A stretch of DNA of 25,836 nucleotides from Paulinella micropora (GCA_009731375.1 BJOX01000094.1:86653-112488); one strand, 5' to 3'. Shown: positions 8,993 through 18,375, counted from the first letter of the stretch. Notes: generated from the letters alone by a model not told the origin. Numbers and translations: made by a program.

Positions 8993-10368
8993 CTAGGTCA
9001 TCCAGTGTTATTTCCCTTGTATATTTCTTTTTGATGTACTTGGCAAAAAGAATGGCGGTGCGTGCTGCCGTAGGACCTGAAAAAAGGGAATGCCCACACA
9101 CACGCATTAGCCAAAACAAAAAGAAATATGCAAGCGAACAAGTTACCAATGTACTGGGCCTTGGCCGGCATCCACCACGACGCAAATTTTTGATAAAACA
9201 TTTCTGGCATCAGAGCGTAGTTTCGGGGGTGGTCGGCTCCGCCAAGGGAGTCTGGAATAATATGATCGATGTGGAACGGGACCTTGCGCACGCCACCTTT
9301 GTCGAAGTAATCGCGGAAGTAAATGCTTTTTCGGTGTTCAAAGACCCAGGCACGCGCCTGTGCCCTCGTCATAAAATGTTTGGTGTTGGTCAGCGGCTTG
9401 ATAAACCCGAGGTACACGGGCGGTGGCTCAATCTCGTGCGCTGGATGGATCTTGCGCATCTCCGCAATCATTTGATTCAGGTGCTTCCTGCCATTAGAAG
9501 GCGTGATATCACTGCCGTCCCAGTCGATCTTCTGTGGACCTGACGATGCCGGCTGCGGTTTCTCGGGCACAGTGGCGCCTCCGGTCTCGGGCGACACTGC
9601 TGCCTCTGGAGGGCTTGCATCGATGGTGGCTTGCGGCAGAAGTTTAGGACGCTTTGCCGCAGGCTCCTGCAGGAGGTCGGGCTGCTGCTCACGCCGTTGA
9701 AATTGCTCGTGCTCAGGTGCAGGCAGTGTCGCGGCCTGGGTGTGGATTGGAGGGCTTGCATCGATGGTGGCTCGCGGCAGAAGTTTAGGACGCTTTGCCG
9801 CAGGCTCCTGCAGGAGGTCGGGCTGCTGCTCGCGCCGTTGAAATTGCTCGTGCTCAGGTGCAGGCAATGTCGCGGCCTGGGTGTGGATTGCAGTATGTTT
9901 GCTTGTAGTTTCTGGAAGCGACTGCTTGGGTGACTCGTTGTATACCATTGGTAAACCCACCATTGCACTCGACGCTATTGTAATCATATATGCTCGCAGA
10001 TCCTTGCAGCGCGGGTGGTCTAATTGGCTTAGAATAGTCAAAAGCCCTTGAGAGTTTGTGCAAGGCACTCCTCGTTGCATGCCTTCCTCTACCTCTTGCA
10101 CTGGTGTCACCTCGCACTTGCCAGCCAGCGCGGTTCGGTATGGAAATACAAAGAACTTCAGTTGAAAACGTTGAGTGCCATTCACTCTCCAAATTTTGTC
10201 TTTCACCTGGGACCACTTCTTCCTGGCGCAAGTTTTGGAACACTCAGTAAAAATGGAAATCGCGTCGGAAATGCACAAGAATCCATCCGCGCCGCGCCGG
10301 ACGTTGGCGAAATCGCCTGGTGAAAGTGAAAGTGCCATAACCAACTCTTTTTCGTCAAAAACGTGCAT
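8982..10368 (-). CDS. BRO-N/antirepressor-like plus HNH nuclease protein, one intron
   Basis: This is a two-domain DNA-binding nuclease. Residues about 10-135 match the layout of a BRO-N/phage-antirepressor-like domain found in viruses and protists: RGADGFLCISDAIS, KKWSQVKDKIW, a Phe-rich strand, VPCTNSQGLLTILSQL and a final VGLPMVYNE. The middle is Pro/Gln-rich with a tandem 47-residue duplication carrying the NLS-like AAKRPKLLP. The C-terminal HNH domain has HIDHIIPDSLGG followed by NYALMPEMFYQKFASWW, with the usual His/Asn set for metal binding. A 70-nt GT-AG intron (9077-9146) interrupts the end; splicing gives 438 residues ending at 8982. It could be a homing-type nuclease or a mobile BRO-like gene. 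The ATG at 10368 is chosen because the domain starts a few residues later. Confidence 0.85.
9077..9146 (-). other. Spliceosomal intron, 70 nt
   Basis: On the minus strand the donor is GTAACTTG and the acceptor TTTTTTCAG, with a pyrimidine tract and a CTAAT branch-like site. Removing it joins two frames that each look coding and replaces a hydrophobic, cysteine-rich translation with a charged one (AKYIKKKYTRE). The next exon begins with GT. Confidence 0.75.
9607..9888 (-). repeat. 141-bp near-identical tandem duplication in the HNH gene
   Basis: Copies at 9607-9747 and 9748-9888 differ at only a few positions. The length is exactly 47 codons, so the frame is kept. Each copy encodes a Gln/Pro-rich segment with an NLS-like KRPK. 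The low divergence indicates recent duplication, or concerted copying. Confidence 0.9.
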
Positions 10369-11192
10369 TGGATCTCTACTACCACCTGAGGCCAGTAGTG
10401 CCGCTGCGTCGGTGGCGACCGTCGAGGGGGCTACGTTGGTCGCCTCCAGCCTGTCAATGTTTCGTTGTCGGCTCTATTGTGGTTCTGGCAGTACGTCCGA
10501 TAGTGGGCGGGCAAAAGAGATCACCAACAAGGTGACACAAGGAAGCCTGGGGGGCCTGCACAATGTTCGGCCGTGGGGACGGACAAGGGACAAGGGAGAG
10601 GGGAGAAGGGAGAGAGGCGAGGGGAGGGGAGGAAGCAAAAAGGATATCCGGCCGAACGAATATAGCCACCCGGCCTGGAGAATCCCGGTTGTCCCATGCC
10701 ACCACTGGCCGTTCGTCACTCTCGGTGTCACGGGGGGTGGGCGCACACCTCGGTGTGCCTAGGTGGGGGAGGAGAGACTAACCTCTGTGTGCCTAGGTGA
10801 GGGGAAGGGGAGGCAAACCTCCTCCCCACTCCGTTCCAAAGGGGTAAGAGGGGCGGGGCCTCCCTGCCGACGAGGGGGAGGGCGCCCGCCTTCCCAGGGG
10901 GGGGGGNNNNNNNNNNNNNNNNNNNNNNNNNNNNNNNNNNNNNNNNNNNNNNNNNNNNNNNNNNNNNNNNNNNNNNNNNNNNNNNNNNNNNNNNNNNNNN
11001 NNNNNNNNNNNNNNNNNNNNNNNGGGGGGGGGTGGCGCCCATTCTCCCAAGGGAAGGGAGGCGCCCGGGGCGGGCACTGTCCCCGCTCCCGGCGCCAGCC
11101 ACGCGCGGGGGAGGACAAGCGCCGTGTCGTAACAGAGTTTGCGACTGCAGCTGCCGAGGGCTTGAATACTCATTGACGAGTCCTTGCGCCCT
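10369..11192. other. Gene-free region with purine tracts, hairpin and gap
   Basis: This lies upstream of the HNH gene and downstream of the kinase-like gene. It holds a GGGAGA-type purine-rich tract (about 10590-10640), a short hairpin GCACACC-TC-GGTGTGC at 10743-10758, two copies of TGTGCCTAGGTG about 33 bp apart, a G run, a gap of N at 10907-11023 and another G run. No convincing coding frame is visible on either strand. Confidence 0.6.
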
Positions 11193-13084
11193 TTATCGCT
11201 CCCATTGCAGCTCTGCTATTTCTTCTTGATGCATTAATAGCTTGAGCTCTGGCGCATGATCCTCCGCGCCCTGAGAATTCAGCCAGGTTCTCCACTCGCT
11301 ACTCCAAACTAAATAATGATCATAGAGCGGTTTGTAGGTGCGCTTCCCGCCTGTCTTCACCTGCTGCACCAGTAGACTCGCTAGGTGGCACATTTCTTCT
11401 AAATTATCGTTCCACTTCTTTTGCTCCTGCTTCAACACTTCCAGACGAGGGCCTTCTCTTTGTGATAGTTTAGCCCACCATGCATCAGAATCTTTCTTTG
11501 CGCCCCCTTCCGCCTTTGCCAGAAAAAGTGTCTGCTTGTTATATTTGCCGTCCGTAGTTGTACCTTTCCCGGTTCCTTTGCGCGGGGCTTTATCAAAATA
11601 TAGGTGGATGGTGTGAATGAGTTTTAGTGGTGATTCCTTGATAGCTGTTATGTGAAGTGCCGACATACTCTGTTGCAGACGATCGCAGGCTGTCCGCTTC
11701 TTCGCCAGCTTTGACTCGACATCCTTCAGCTTTGCCGTGGTGGCGGCCCAGCGCCTCCCGACCAACACAAGCGCCGTCAGAAAGGCTCCCACCTCAGCGA
11801 CCAACTTGTTATCATTCCATGTCTGTGCTGGCAAGCGCTCGGCGATTTCGTTTGCTCCGCGGAAGCGTAGCCAACCAATCCCGAGGTTGGCGGGCTCCTC
11901 TAGAAAGGCCTTCCCTCGCGCAAATCCGTGATCCGACCTGTCGAGTCGGAAATGGCGAGGCTGCTTGAGCGCCGTCTGGCTCAGATTGCCGGCCGCCCCG
12001 AACAAGCAGCAGCCCCCCCACCCTGAGCGCCCCGCAGCTCTTGCGACCACCACTTTGCGACCACCCGCAAGTTCGGAGTATTTTGGATTGTGGGGGGCTG
12101 TCCCGTAAGTCCCAACGAGCCCTCTAGGTTAGTCCACAACACGTCAAAGTACGTGAACGGAAGTAACCCCAGACTACTCGCCGTGAGGCTCAGCAGGTTA
12201 GCGAGGTTGACGGCCTGGGGATGCTCCGCAGCACTCGGGCCTGAGTCCCCCCGGCCCCAATCTGCCTGAAATACCTAGGTCTCACGTTGCCCAGCACGAG
12301 CGACTTGCTTGTGTTACAAAAGATCGTGTCCGCTGGCGCCCAGTTAGCAAGCATGGCTTTCATAGCCGCCAGTGCTTTCAACAGCCTGTCGACAAACGCC
12401 GTAAACCGCTGGATTCCCACCCCGGGCAGCGCTTCTGCTGCGTATGCCAGTAAATCGGTCTCCTCGTGGGGCCCACGGCCAGGGGTGAAGGCCATCGCGA
12501 TCCAATGGTTCGGGGCACTGTCCATGGCTCTCCCGTTCCCGTTCGAGGGCGCCGAGGAGGGTGCCTCCTTGATATTGAGGCAGCCGTAGACTTCAGGCGC
12601 CAGCCCCTGTTGTTGGAAGTGGTCTTGTAGTTGTAAGCTGTTGATCAAGTCTGCGACCAACGGCGCCGCCTCGCCTTCGGTCTGCAGTTTCTGCAGACAC
12701 GAGCCCCCCTGCCCGGTCCCGACGGACAACGCGAGGCGATCAGGCCAGTTTCGCCCCAGGCCGTACAGGCTGGCTAGGTCTTGCTGGGCGATAACCAGGC
12801 AGCGAATGTTTGTAGGCCAGACTTTCTTCATTGCAGCAGCCAGATCAGTGTTTCGGAGCGCAAGAAGCCTGGGGGCTAGGCCGGAATCGTCCTCGCGCGA
12901 TTTGTGCTCTTCCATTCAAGGGAGTCCACCCTTCGAGCAGAGGTTCTACTGCTTCGGCCGATTGGTTTGGTAGTACGCCGGCCTCTCTTTGGTGCTGCTG
13001 GCATATTCTCTTTAGCAGGCCGATCAGCTGCACGACGTGTCCGCGCTCAGCCTGCACTCTAGCTCGTTTGGTCGGTGGATCCAT
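11193..13084 (-). CDS. Divergent kinase-like (possibly pseudokinase) protein, three frame changes
   Basis: One long gene appears spread over three frames. It starts at ATG 13084 (MDPPTKRARVQ) with a coiled N-terminus. The frame changes near 12890-12935 to a block containing ALSVGTGQGGS, an acidic helix region, GLAPEVYGCLN and IAMAFTPGRGP, the order seen in divergent viral kinases (N-lobe helix, the aPrvyg strand, hinge). The expected catalytic region (about 12290-12340) reads NWAPADTIFCNTSKSLVLGN, without a clear HRD or DFG, so activity is doubtful. A middle piece (NLANLLSLTASSLGL) uses a second frame after the C6 run 12247-12252. The last 270 residues, helical and Lys-rich, use a third frame after the C7 run 12013-12019. 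The stop is at 11193. The kinase relationship is a weak call from pattern alone; the unity of the gene is better supported. Confidence 0.58.
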
Positions 13085-13168
13085 GGCAAATAATCTTCGC
13101 GGGGAAGAAGGGCCTTTTAACAATGGAGACGAACTTGTTTTCCATCCTTTGCTGAGGGAAGGGGGAGA

Positions 13169-13548
13169 NNNNNNNNNNNNNNNNNNNNNNNNNNNNNNNN
13201 NNNNNNNNNNNNNNNNNNNNNNNNNNNNNNNNNNNNNNNNNNNNNNNNNNNNNNNNNNNNNNNNNNNNNNNNNNNNNNNNNNNNNNNNNNNNNNNNNNNN
13301 NNNNNNNNNNNNNNNNNNNNNNNNNNNNNNNNNNNNNNNNNNNNNNNNNNNNNNNNNNNNNNNNNNNNNNNNNNNNNNNNNNNNNNNNNNNNNNNNNNNN
13401 NNNNNNNNNNNNNNNNNNNNNNNNNNNNNNNNNNNNNNNNNNNNNNNNNNNNNNNNNNNNNNNNNNNNNNNNNNNNNNNNNNNNNNNNNNNNNNNNNNNN
13501 NNNNNNNNNNNNNNNNNNNNNNNNNNNNNNNNNNNNNNNNNNNNNNNN
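13169..13548. other. Assembly gap between divergent genes
   Basis: A 380-N gap lies between the start of the kinase-like gene (-) and the nuclease-like gene (+). The flanking visible bases are a purine tract on the left and GGAGGATAG on the right. It probably contains both promoters and perhaps a simple repeat. Confidence 0.8.
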
Positions 13549-13581
13549 CGGAGGATAGTATTACCAGACGAGGTTCACATC

Positions 13582-14561
13582 ATGTCGAGCGACAAGAGAC
13601 GCAAGCTTGCGCAAGAAGACAAGGGCGGGGGCGGCGCGTCGACGGGCGAACGAGAAAGTGATTTGCGGCTCCTCTGCGGTCAGCTCTGGGTGCCGAGCGA
13701 CGACGCGCGCTATGATGCCTTTTTGGCTCTGCCCTGGGCGACCAAGCAAGACTATATCTTGACCTGCGCGCGAATGGTCGAAACGCTCTCCCAGCGCGAG
13801 CAGTGGCAGGAACCCGCGTGGGCTGAACAGCTCAGAGGGCGGGTCGAATCATTAAAGCCTCGTTGTCCGAGGTACGTAAAAATCCTAGAGATAACGGTCG
13901 CTTGTATGAAATGAACGTCGCCCGGGCGCTCGATCGCGTCTGCAGGTCCTGGGGCGGAGATCTCTCGGGGGTCCACGTGGTGGACACAGCCGCGCGCGTT
14001 CACGGCGGGGGCGCGGATCTGACAGTGCAGGGGCTTTTTAAAGGCGCGGTCCGCGAGGTCTGGCTAGAGCTCAAATCCAACAGCGCCAACACACTCGTCG
14101 GAACAGCTGCCCTCGAGGCTCTCCTAGCCAAGGTCGCAGCAGCACCGGAAAGCGGGCCCCTGACGGGTGCTGTGCTGTGTGCACAGGGCGCAGTTGCCAG
14201 GTGCAGTTCGTTGCCTGAGGTTTACTGGGCTGGCCCGCGCCCTATCATCGTGTTGTCACACCTAGGCAATGAGAGCCCCTGCCCCGATCTGCTCGTGTTG
14301 GTAGTCAGGTTTCTGCTTGTGTCGTTGCGGGCTGAAACGGCAGAGGCAGGAGCAGATAGCTGTGCAGGCCCGAAGAAGCCCCAGCAGGAAGATCGGGTAA
14401 ATACTATTAGCTTTATGCAAAAGCTGCGTGACGTGAGCGCCATAATTGCTAAACAATCCTCCAGCTTGAGGTTAGCCGAGAAGCACGTTCAGGCCGCGCG
14501 CAAGGCAGGAGAGGGGTTGTTGGGGGAACTGCAAGTGTTTTTAAGCCCGATCGATGAATGA
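13582..14561 (+). CDS. PD-(D/E)XK nuclease-like protein, one frame change
   Basis: The ATG at 13582 (MSSDKRRKLAQ) opens a basic N-terminus and a helical region up to about 13850. The frame then changes, and the second frame runs to TGA at 14561. That part has the restriction-endonuclease fold signature in order: an early acidic helix (GRLYEMNVARALDRVCRSW), a strand ending at GADLTVQG whose Asp is the candidate metal ligand, and VWLELKSN, the E-x-K motif. A Cys/Pro-rich segment and a C-terminal Lys/Glu-rich helix follow. Such proteins cleave DNA in repair, recombination or degradation of host DNA. The second frame could be read as a separate gene from a non-ATG start, but a single-base error between 13830 and 13870 is simpler. 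The nuclease fold is a motif-level inference. Confidence 0.6.
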
Positions 14562-14587
14562 AACAGCAGAGGAAACGGACTGTTTGT

Positions 14588-14599
14588 TTTTAATTAAAA
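14588..14599. terminator. Palindromic bidirectional poly(A) element
   Basis: TTTTAATTAAAA is a perfect 12-nt palindrome and carries ATTAAA on both strands. It sits between the convergent nuclease-like gene (stop at 14561) and zinc-finger gene (stop at 14601), placed to serve both. Confidence 0.65.
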
Positions 14600-14600
14600 G

Positions 14601-15425
14601 TTAGTTTTTGTTTAACACTGGCTGCACTACACAGTCGCAAGCAAAAGACGTCATTGTCAAATCCCCGTCGACGACGTTCGGGCTGCCGTACAAGCTCCGG
14701 GGGGGCGTGTCGCCCGTGTGCTCACGGCGCTTGTGTATGGTGAGTCCGCTAGCTGTCACGAATCTCTTGCGGCATTCATCGCAGGCGTAAGGCTTCTCGT
14801 GCGCATGGCGCTTGTGCTGTACCAGTTTGCTGGCCGTCGTGAACTTTCTGTCGCACCTGCCGAAGTCGTAAGGCCTCTCGCTCCTGTGCGCACGGCGCTT
14901 GTGCCTTGTGAGCTCGCCAAGTTCTGCGAACCTTCTATTACACTGGTCGCAGGCGTAAGGCTTCTCGCCCGTGTGCACACGGCGCTTGTGCTGTGTCAGA
15001 TTGCTAGATGTCGTAAACTTACTGTAACATTCATCGCAGCCGTAAGGCCTTTCGCCCGTATGCACGCGCTTGTGCACGGTGAGATGGCTAGATTGCGCAA
15101 ACTTGCTATCGCACTGGTTGCAGGCGTAAGGCCTCTCGCCCGTGTGCACGCGCTTGTGATTGGTGAGCTCGCCAGATCCCACAAACCTGCTGTTGCACTC
15201 GTCACAAGAGTAAGGCTTCTCGCCCGTGTGCGCACGGCGCTTGTGATCCGTGAGCTCGCCAGACCCTACAAACCTGCTGTCGCACTCTTTGCAGGCATAG
15301 GGCTTCTCGCCCGTGTGCGCGCGGCGCTCGTGTTCTGCGAGATTGCCAGATTTTGCAAACTTTCTGGCGCACCAGTCGCAGGCGTGATGCTTTCCGCCGG
15401 GTGCGGCCTGCCTTCTTGACCGCAT
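14601..15425 (-). CDS. Eight-finger C2H2 zinc-finger protein
   Basis: A tandem C2H2 array of 274 residues, expected to bind DNA sequence-specifically in the nucleus. Eight fingers follow a basic N-terminus (MRSRRQAAPGG). Seven keep both cysteines and both histidines; the seventh (PYDFGRCDRKF) has lost its first cysteine. Most linkers are TGEKPY or TGERPY, the kind that position adjacent fingers along the DNA major groove. Successive fingers share a backbone (FVGSGELT, FTTSSNLT, FAQSSHLT) but differ at base-contacting helix positions, so they arose by internal duplication with diversification. The tail (about 45 residues) is unassigned. The ATG at 15425 is the first before the array; upstream lies a G tract. 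It is convergent with the nuclease-like gene. Confidence 0.92.
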   Translation of the reverse strand: MRSRRQAAPGGKHHACDWCARKFAKSGNLAEHERRAHTGEKPYACKECDSRFVGSGELTDHKRRAHTGEKPYSCDECNSRFVGSGELTNHKRVHTGERPYACNQCDSKFAQSSHLTVHKRVHTGERPYGCDECYSKFTTSSNLTQHKRRVHTGEKPYACDQCNRRFAELGELTRHKRRAHRSERPYDFGRCDRKFTTASKLVQHKRHAHEKPYACDECRKRFVTASGLTIHKRREHTGDTPPRSLYGSPNVVDGDLTMTSFACDCVVQPVLNKN

Positions 15426-15569
15426 CCTTTGTCTCTTGGCCTCCTTTTCTTTTGTGTTGAGTTGCAGCAAAAAGTCGGGGGGGGGGGGGGGGGAAGGGGG
15501 TTTCCAACAGAGTAAAAAGGAAAGAGAGGGAGGTGAGTGCAGGGAGGCGCCCCCCCCCNNNNNNNNNNT
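15426..15569. other. Low-complexity stretch with G tract and 10-N gap
   Basis: A G run near 15478-15493, a purine-rich segment, a C run and a 10-N gap (15559-15568) lie upstream of the zinc-finger gene and of the small plus-strand ORF. Promoters of both should be here, but none is visible. Confidence 0.6.
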
Positions 15570-15851
15570 AACCCATCCCCTATCTCTTATCCTGCAAAGA
15601 GGAGCGCGGACTGGACACCACGGCTTCGCCTTCTTCTGGCGCACTGCAGCCGCAATTTCTGCAGCGGCTCAGGTCTGTCTTCATCGCTGCTGCAGAATTT
15701 GAAGCAAATAGTTTGCAAATATCGCGGCAAAAGAAAACAAAAGTTGTTCGAACGCGTGATGAACTTGGAGGATCTGCGCAAGGAAATAAAAGCGTGGTGC
15801 ACCAAGACGGCAAAGGATTATGAACAGTATGATTATTATGTAGCGTATTAA
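15570..15851 (+). CDS. Small ORF, 5' end in gap
   Basis: A frame is open from the 10-N gap to TAA at 15851. Only the C-terminal 40 residues look clearly coding (ERVMNLEDLRKEIKAWCTK, then a Tyr-rich end DYEQYDYYVAY); the earlier part is arginine/serine-rich, and another frame is comparably open there. The first in-frame ATG near 15760 would leave just 30 residues. Support for a real gene is positional: a palindromic two-strand AATAAA element follows 14 bp after the stop, facing Skp1. No family is recognised. Confidence 0.42.
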   Translation, partial: NPSPISYPAKRSADWTPRLRLLLAHCSRNFCSGSGLSSSLLQNLKQIVCKYRGKRKQKLFERVMNLEDLRKEIKAWCTKTAKDYEQYDYYVAY

Positions 15852-15861
15852 GATTTTGTCT

Positions 15862-15889
15862 AGATTTTTTATTAATAAAAAAAAAATCT
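15862..15889. terminator. Palindromic bidirectional poly(A) element
   Basis: The core TTTTTTATTAATAAAAAA (15865-15882) is a perfect 18-nt palindrome with AATAAA on both strands. The flanks AGA and TCT extend it imperfectly. It lies between the small plus-strand ORF (stop 15851) and Skp1 (stop 15924). Confidence 0.7.
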
Positions 15890-15923
15890 TTCCCTGCCAG
15901 GGCTATGTTTGCTCTTGCTCGGC

Positions 15924-16466
15924 CTAGCGGTTCTCGGCGCGGACGGCCTCTTCTTCTTCTGGAGTGAAATCGTTTTGGATATTAAAGGTCTCGCGTATTT
16001 GTTCGGTTGTTTTGCCTTTGATCATTGTCGCAACCTTGGCGCACGTCAGGTCGAGCAGAGGCTTGATGTCCAAGTAGTTGGCGGCCAGTATCAAGTCAAA
16101 GAGAGTCTGCTGATCAACATCGGCGAATTTTGCGTCCAATTCGCCGACTATCTCTGTCAGATTAGCGCTCTTGAGCGGCTTTTCGATCTCCGGCGTCTCA
16201 GCATCAGCTGCGTGATGCTTCAGGTACTCAACAACACGGGACAGGGTGTCGCCCTTGACCGCTGGCAGAGGAATGATTGACTCTTCTTTATCTTCCTCAA
16301 CCATTGTTTTGACCAGCTGAGACTTTAGGGCCGCTTTCTTGGACACTGGAAACAACTTTTTGTATTGGGACTTCAACTCCAAATCTTTGTCGTCCTCTCC
16401 TTTGCCGTCCAACCCCGTGACGGCCGGCTTCTTTTTCCCTTTTTCCTTGGGCGGCGACTGAGACAT
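15924..16466 (-). CDS. Skp1-like SCF ubiquitin-ligase adaptor (180 aa)
   Basis: Skp1 links Cullin-1 to F-box proteins in SCF ubiquitin ligases. The N-terminal 30 residues are a charged Lys-rich arm absent from ordinary Skp1. The BTB/POZ-type fold follows with VSKKAALKSQLVKTMV, IPLPAVKGDTLSRVVEYLKHH, and the C-terminal Skp1 domain with DQQTLFDLILAANYLDIKPLLDLTCAKVATMI and the hallmark IRETFNIQNDFTPEEEEAVRAENR. It stops right after ENR, whereas cellular Skp1 usually continues with a Trp-containing tail that packs against the F-box, so this copy is shorter at its partner-binding end. The starting ATG is 16464-16466. It could redirect or block host SCF complexes. It is intact, with no frame break, and less GC-rich than the left of the window. 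Confidence 0.95.
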   Translation of the reverse strand: MSQSPPKEKGKKKPAVTGLDGKGEDDKDLELKSQYKKLFPVSKKAALKSQLVKTMVEEDKEESIIPLPAVKGDTLSRVVEYLKHHAADAETPEIEKPLKSANLTEIVGELDAKFADVDQQTLFDLILAANYLDIKPLLDLTCAKVATMIKGKTTEQIRETFNIQNDFTPEEEEAVRAENR

Positions 16467-16805
16467 CGTTACAGAATTTGGTCGTCGGTAGGGCGGATAA
16501 GGGAATGTGAGAAGAGAGGTGTGTGGAGGGAAAGAGAGAAAAGGAGGGAGGTGGCTAAGAGAGCTGTCGGTATGTTTGGGAAAAAGATCGAAGGGATAAA
16601 AAGCCAAAAAGAATGTGCTACAAAAAAAGCTAGCTGAAAAGAGAGGAGTGGTACCAGGAGGGCGGGGTGCCCCCCCCCCTCCTTGTCCTTAGGGAAAATT
16701 GGGGGAGGGGGGGGGGGGGGCGCGTGCAGCCCCCGAATGCGTAGTCCTCCCCCCCCCCTCTCTCTCTCCTCCCTTCTTGTTCCCCGCAAGAACTTTATCC
16801 TAGGT
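16467..16805. other. Divergent intergenic region
   Basis: This region lies between Skp1 (-) and the next orphan gene (+). The Skp1 side is pyrimidine-rich on its own strand with a weak CTTTTTATCCC about 130 bp upstream. The middle has C and G runs (about 16669-16720) and a CT-rich tract. No gene is seen. Confidence 0.6.
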
Positions 16806-16815
16806 TTTATAATAG
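16806..16815 (+). promoter_or_regulatory. TATA-like box
   Basis: TTTATAATAG lies 45-55 bp upstream of the ATG at 16861, the spacing expected for a eukaryotic TATA box, a start about 30 bp on and a short leader. Confidence 0.5.
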
Positions 16816-17062
16816 ATTGTAAGCTGGCTACAACTTACTCGCACACACCCACACACGGACATGTTTCGACGGAAGAAACGCTCCTCAGTGCATTGCGCGA
16901 TCCATTCTCGGCCTGCAGAAGGCAATCTGGGCAAGAGTTTTTCGGTACAAGGGACTGGCAGGCGGTGTTCACGAGCAACCCGCCTGCGTGTGGGGAGGGG
17001 TTTTTGCAACTAAATCAGCGGCAGGTAGGGCAAATAGTTTTCTCACAAAACTGAATACAATC

Positions 17063-18375
17063 ATGAAATACGAGAAAATTCCAAGCAAAAAACCCCATTT
17101 GTGGAACTTGGAAGAAAAGGAACCCATATCAGACTCGGGACAAGAATTTGTGAACCTGGCTGACCCAAGCCTGATTCCCGAAACTAAAGACGCGGATTTG
17201 GACTTTTATGTAGCAACCTGCAAACACGAAGACCTCGCTAAGCTTATCCACCGGAAGGGCGAATGGAGCTCTGCAGGCACTTTCGTGTATACAGACTTTG
17301 TAATGCTCAAAGAAATATCAACGTTATACAAAGCAGAGCCTGCAACGGAAGAAATCGATAACGTGTTTTGGGAGCTTGAAGTGCGACACATTCTTTACAA
17401 AAAGACAAATGGATTTACATCACCGGCTGCGCGCCTTCGCCTCCTACTTTGAAAAACTACGCTAAAAAAAAGGATCCCGTCTACTACATCTGCCTGCCCG
17501 TAGCAGGTGCGGACTTCTCCTTTTCAGATCCGGTCGTCTCGGATCAGGTTTGCCGGCAATTTTTACAGAACCTTGCCCAGGAGAGAGACGTGTTGAGCAT
17601 AGAACACTTGCTCTATCTGGACACGCGCGGGCGCCACTATGTCTACAACGAGGAGACCAAAGCGGTCCGCTGTGCAGACTGGGACCACACGCGCATGATT
17701 CACATCAAACCTATATGTGTCGATGCTAGACGAAGATCAGATCAAGTGCATTCTTTTCTGGAAGAGTTGCAAAAGTCACGGAGCAAGAATCCGAGTGTAA
17801 GTGCTGTAGTCAGGTTTACCAACGCAATCAGTTTTTACTGTGGCTGGTGTTGGGAGGAAGACAATGTCAGCTCCCTGTGGTTGCAAGTAGCCAAGTCGTT
17901 ACAACAAGAAGTTATAGACTCAGACAAATCTGGGGCAAAAGGGAAGCAGGCTCAAGTGTGTGCGTTATGGTGCGCAGACCTTATGCTACAGGGAAGAGAC
18001 AGCCCTTTTTTAGTTTGGTACAGTTATCTGCCGTCTAGCAAAGCTGAGTGGACCACAGAAAATGCTACGTGGGCAGAAGAAAATTGTCCAACACTTAGAA
18101 AACGGGGCTTGCTAAGGACAAGAATCAGCGATGGGAAGAAGGAATACACGCACACACTCGTGCCCTACACCACGACCGAGGATGGGGTTAAGATTACAAA
18201 CCTAAATTTGAATAAGGCAATTGCAGTAATGCAAAAGAATGCACACATGAATGATGTTGAAAGACATAGCGAATTGTGTTATTTGGCACTGGAGATGTGC
18301 AAGTTGGTGCTTAAGCATATGGAGGCTACAATACAGGAAATCTCTGAAGCAATTGCAGACCCTGACAAGACATAA
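17063..18375 (+). CDS. Orphan protein of about 440 aa, frameshift, uncertain N-terminus
   Basis: The product is not recognised. The frame from ATG 17063 (MKYEKIPSKKPHLWN) runs to about 17400, where the coding frame changes inside the A5 run 17399-17403. The second frame continues to TAA at 18375. The protein is soluble, rich in Trp, Cys and charged residues (FYCGWCWEEDN; CALWCADLMLQG; ATWAEENCPTLRKR), with a C-terminal helix (LCYLALEMCKLVLKHMEATI). There is no signal or membrane segment. The composition is clearly less GC-rich than the left arm. A TATA-like box points to the ATG at 16861, and protein-like sequence (GQEFFGTRDWQAVF) lies in another frame between 16880 and 17050, so the true N-terminus may be about 65 residues longer with further breaks. 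It is convergent with the Rab gene. Confidence 0.72.

Noticed and set aside
13874-13950. GTACGT...CTGCAG intron candidate in the nuclease-like gene
   Set aside because: Removing it would delete the acidic helix (GRLYEMNVARALD) expected at the start of this nuclease fold.
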